In this document: one piece after another, positions 62,301-64,000 of the stretch
How positions within the stretch are numbered: position 1 is the stretch's first letter
How the letters are laid out: the number at the start of each line of letters is the position of its first letter
Assembly: GCA_023634235.1 (NCBI GenBank)
Contig: JAMKCF010000018.1
Span: 8,382,768-8,446,767, forward strand
DNA: 64,000 bases
From: Pisaster brevispinus
Lineage: Eukaryota; Echinodermata; Asteroidea; Forcipulatida; Asteriidae
Direction: 5' to 3'
Notes under the pieces: generated by a model
Databases searched by the model: none
The model's input: the letters and a program-made list of their open reading frames with translations, nothing else
Told to the model about the DNA's origin: nothing
Made by a program: the position numbers and the translations under genes

Positions 62301-63819
62301 TAACCAAACCGTAGAGCTACGTTGATTTGGAGAGCTACCCTGCCCTGCGTTTTGAAGCCGTGTGGCATATCAATGTTTGTGCACAAACCTAGCCCTATGT
62401 AGGACTCTTCCTCTGTGCTGAACACAGATACAGAGTCCTCGATATGAGGGTACGTTTCCAGGGCTGAAAATTTTCAATGCTCCATAATTCAAATCTTACC
62501 TAAAATTTTATTACTCTCACTGGATTAACATTACATGGCTGAATATGAAAACATTTTTGGCGGTGGGTTTTTGACATCAGATATTTCATAAATCTATTAT
62601 TTTTGCCCACCATCGAGCTTATCCTTATTCACAGGACCCTGTTCCAGCTACCCCACCTTTACCCACAGGATTATGTTCCAGCTATCCCACCTTTACCCAC
62701 AGAATTATGTTCCAGCTATCCCACCTTTACCCACAGAATTATGTTCCAGCTATCCCACCTTTACCCACAGGATTATGTTCCAGATATCCCACCTTTACCC
62801 ACAGGATTATGTTCCAGCTATCCCACCTTTACCCACAGGATTATGTTCCAGCTATCCCACCTTTACCCACAGGATTATGTTCCAGCTATCCCACCTTTAC
62901 CCACAGGATTATGTTCCAGCTATCCCACCTTTACCCACAGGATTATGTTCCAGCTATCCCACCTTTACCCACAGGATTATGTTCCAGCTATCCCACCTTT
63001 ACCCACAGGATTATGTTCCAGATATCCCACCTTTACCCACAGGATTATGTTCCAGCTATCCCACCTTTACCCACAGGATTATGTTCCAGCTATCCCACCA
63101 TTACCTACAGAACCCTGTTCCAGCTATCCCACCTTTACCCACAGGATCATGTTCCAGCTATCCCACCTTTACCCACAGGATTATGTTCCAGATATCCCAC
63201 CTTTACCCACAGGATTATGTTCCAGATATCCCACCTTTACCCACAGGATTATGTTCCAGCTATCCCACCTTTACCTACAGAACCCTGTTCCAGATATCCC
63301 ACCTTTACCCACAGGATCATGTTCCAGCTATCCCACCATTACCCATCAGAGGACCCCATTCCAGATATCCCACCTTTGCCCATTTGTTCAGCATCACTTA
63401 CAACTGACTGTACACATTGTGCTTATCCACTTGTTTTTTGTCTGTGAGCAAATCACTCTTTAATCTGCTCTTAATTGCATCCCTTGTCAACTTTGATTAT
63501 CTAATGTAAGTATCTTATAATGTATGCTTTTCTTAAATGTTCTTTTTTCCAGCGCCTCGGATTATTTCTGGTCATAGATAGATGGCGCTTTACAAAGTTT
63601 GTATTACTATTACTGATTTGTATACCTTTCATGTAGACCCGTGGACTTGATTTTGATTGGTTGACTGGTTGCGCAGGAAGAGTAGGTGTAGCCCGCCTCC
63701 GGCTGGACAGGCTGGCCTTCTCGTATCGTCGGTTTGATGGTGGACTGTACGCATATTCTTGTGTTCTCCTCTCGCAGGTGTTTGGCCCTTCGCCAAGCCC
63801 TACATATACAGAACAAAAC
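53222..63819 (-). CDS. KIM-type receptor tyrosine phosphatase (PTPRR/PTPN5/PTPN7 group), nine 3' exons, 5' partial
   Basis: Exons in transcript order: 63819-63626, 62229-62146, 59938-59839, 57942-57787, 57092-56955, 56646-56533, 55449-55289, 54821-54708, 53321-53222; all join in frame, giving 386 residues to the stop. In vertebrates this group binds ERK and p38 MAP kinases through a kinase-interaction motif and removes phosphate from their activation-loop Tyr. Seen: [14 protein letters not shown], likely the end of a membrane segment and a basic stop; [15 protein letters not shown], matching the PTPRR kinase-interaction motif (ERRGSNVSLTLDM); then a full PTP domain: [22 protein letters not shown], the WPD loop with Asp280 ([13 protein letters not shown]), signature [10 protein letters not shown] with Cys315 and Arg321 (numbered from the first visible residue), and [13 protein letters not shown]. 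All catalytic residues are present, so it should be active. One PTP domain, stop shortly after. Which of the three vertebrate genes it equals is not decidable; probably one ancestral gene. The signal peptide and ectodomain are off the right edge. Confidence 0.93.
53700..53960 (+). repeat. SINE family B, headless copy in 3' flank of the phosphatase gene's last intron
   Basis: Begins at GACACTTGTGTCCTCAAGCA and continues like the copy at 46990-47290 to AGCTCCACCTGATTC. The tRNA-like head is missing. It lies in the intron between the exons at 53222-53321 and 54708-54821. Confidence 0.65.
54225..54640 (-). mobile_element. LINE fragment: C-terminal end of reverse-transcriptase ORF plus 3' tail
   Basis: Minus-strand reading gives [19 protein letters not shown], then [19 protein letters not shown] and a stop. 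This is the usual C-terminal signature of CR1/L2/jockey-like non-LTR ORF2 proteins (RSF...LWN.LP...FK..LKTHLF). Downstream (left) are GGCGCATTATAAATGCC and a TTATTATT tail at about 54232-54265. Only the last 69 residues remain; the element is 5'-truncated and dead. Confidence 0.75.
54708..54821 (-). CDS. Phosphatase exon: signature loop GRTG
   Basis: Encodes [19 protein letters not shown] to CQMRQD. Arg321 binds the phosphate. Confidence 0.95.
54990..55145. mobile_element. Compact foldback copy of the same MITE family
   Basis: Left CAATGGGAGACTTTTG and GCTAGGTGGCAGCAGACTT; right is the inverted counterpart (AAGTCTGCTGCCACCTAGAG, then GGTCTCCCATTG). Arms of about 38 bp. Within a phosphatase intron. 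Confidence 0.8.
55289..55449 (-). CDS. Phosphatase exon: WPD loop to catalytic Cys
   Basis: Encodes [18 protein letters not shown] to KGPVVVHC, so it holds the general acid Asp and the nucleophile Cys. The signature loop is split across the next intron. Confidence 0.95.
56533..56646 (-). CDS. Phosphatase exon: KC..YWP block
   Basis: Encodes [18 protein letters not shown] to LNLK, 38 codons, in phase on both sides. Confidence 0.9.
56955..57092 (-). CDS. Phosphatase exon: FIATQGP block
   Basis: Encodes [19 protein letters not shown] and [19 protein letters not shown]. Confidence 0.95.
57377..57574. repeat. Foldback element, same GAGCTGC family, in phosphatase intron
   Basis: Left end GGACCCAATTTCACAGAGCT, right end AGCTCTATGAAATTGGTCCC; internal ACACCAGTCAGAAATGA-type text shared with 3966-4158. 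Confidence 0.7.
57787..57942 (-). CDS. Phosphatase exon: start of PTP fold
   Basis: Encodes [18 protein letters not shown] and DYINANYIR, the phosphotyrosine-recognition loop region. Confidence 0.95.
59839..59938 (-). CDS. Phosphatase exon: linker before catalytic domain
   Basis: Encodes [19 protein letters not shown] to EEFW, matching the vertebrate EYLQSASRILTRSQLR segment. Confidence 0.9.
60003..60434. repeat. 20-bp tandem array in phosphatase intron
   Basis: Unit CTTGGAATAAGATGTCACAT, about 21 copies with variants (CTTATAATAA, one unit with an extra base). No spacer-repeat alternation. Confidence 0.95.
61140..61350 (-). repeat. SINE family A-related diverged fragment
   Basis: Contains AATTATGGCTAAGTGCCTTGCTC-like sequence and an antisense head ending CACTAGACTCCTCCATCAC. 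Weak similarity over about 200 bp. Confidence 0.45.
61570..62130 (-). repeat. SINE family C copy split by another SINE
   Basis: Left half 61570-61654 (GCAGAACTTGAACCTGTGACC) and right half 62011-62130 (AGCTATCTAGCCC, CTTTGTTCAACCCATCAG) make one family C element once the 356-bp insert is set aside. Confidence 0.65.
61655..62010 (-). repeat. SINE family A inserted into a SINE family C copy
   Basis: Full-length on the minus strand, with a tail of AATAATAATGATAATAA on the left and the head (CTCGGCCACGACATGCC) on the right. The flanks 61570-61654 and 62011-62130 are two halves of a different tRNA-derived SINE. Confidence 0.8.
62146..62229 (-). CDS. Phosphatase exon: kinase-interaction motif
   Basis: Encodes [16 protein letters not shown] to SPPRE. 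The preceding Arg-Arg and the SLTID core are the MAP-kinase docking site. Confidence 0.88.
62636..63385. repeat. 34-bp tandem array in phosphatase intron
   Basis: Unit CCCACCTTTACCCACAGGAT plus TATGTTCCAGCTAT, about 22 copies. Because 34 leaves remainder one on division by three and the unit has no stop, all three plus frames stay open for over 240 codons with one shared 34-residue periodic peptide. It is not a gene. Confidence 0.95.
63440..63615 (+). repeat. LINE/SINE 3' end
   Basis: Sequence ends GATGGCGCTTTACAAAGTTT followed by GTATTACTATTACT, the microsatellite-tailed 3' end typical of CR1/L2-like elements and SINEs mobilised by them. Starts just after the 34-bp tandem array and stops 11 bp from a phosphatase exon. 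Confidence 0.45.
63626..63819 (-). CDS. Phosphatase exon: juxtamembrane segment
   Basis: Encodes [20 protein letters not shown] to GLHE. Acceptor ttcgttacag, donor gtatac. Less conserved; supported by frame with the KIM exon. Confidence 0.75.
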
Positions 63820-64000
63820 CTGTAACGAAAATAAAGAAAACATGTTACACTGGTTAATGAACTGAACTGCTAGAAAACTGTTAATGGGGCATTTGTTTTG
63901 GAGGAGTAAGGCAGGGCTGGGCCATAAGTTTGTGGTACACAGCAAACATCTTTATAATTATTTGCAAAAGCTACAGAGATTTAAAATGCATGTCGGAGGC

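Noticed and set aside
62603..63463. 286-residue proline/tyrosine-rich repeat protein
   Set aside because: Comes from a 34-bp tandem array open in all three frames; no promoter, splice or codon bias evidence, and it is inside an intron of another gene.

Overview
The window is eukaryotic nuclear DNA from an animal. Genes are split into short exons with GT-AG introns, the sequence is AT-rich, and tRNA-derived SINEs, foldback (MITE-like) elements and minisatellites are dense. The repeat types and the style of the protein matches suggest a marine invertebrate deuterostome, most likely an echinoderm (a sea star is my best guess). That placement is inference, not proof.

Layout. Positions 1129-14122 (minus) hold eight coding exons of a MYRF (myelin regulatory factor-like) gene: the N-terminal activation region and the first part of the Ndt80-type DNA-binding domain. 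Its 3' half lies beyond position 1 and its start-codon exon was not found. The intron between its exons at 8461-8634 and 14059-14122 contains a two-exon ORF (10506-12501, minus) of a multicopy invertebrate family. A second, longer and broken copy of that family runs the other way at 16051-21028 (plus). The two copies are head to head. The plus copy has several frameshifts, a stop codon and a SINE inserted in its most conserved domain.

Positions 21 to 33.9 kb show no coding exon I can support, only repeats, including an array with repeated CRE-like palindromes and a trio of hairpins. At 33919-35386 (minus) is a complete two-exon UBC12/UBE2M-like E2 conjugating enzyme with a long C-terminal tail. 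Divergent from it, TAF11 (a TFIID subunit) occupies 37940-41866 (plus) in five exons, complete. Positions 42.8 to 53.2 kb are repeat-rich and apparently non-coding. From 53222 to 63819 (minus) are the nine 3' exons of a KIM-type receptor tyrosine phosphatase (PTPRR/PTPN5/PTPN7 group), with an intact catalytic site; its 5' end lies beyond the window.

The genes do not form a pathway: they are a general transcription factor subunit, a membrane-linked transcription factor, a ubiquitin-like-conjugating enzyme and a MAP-kinase phosphatase. The most unusual material is the head-to-head family pair in the MYRF locus, the odd E2 enzyme, several repeats with special structure (a tandem array touching a TAF11 splice donor, covarying hairpins, and a foldback element whose end resembles a CTCF site), and the nested SINE insertions. 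Splice sites were assigned by eye from reading-frame continuity and GT-AG rules.
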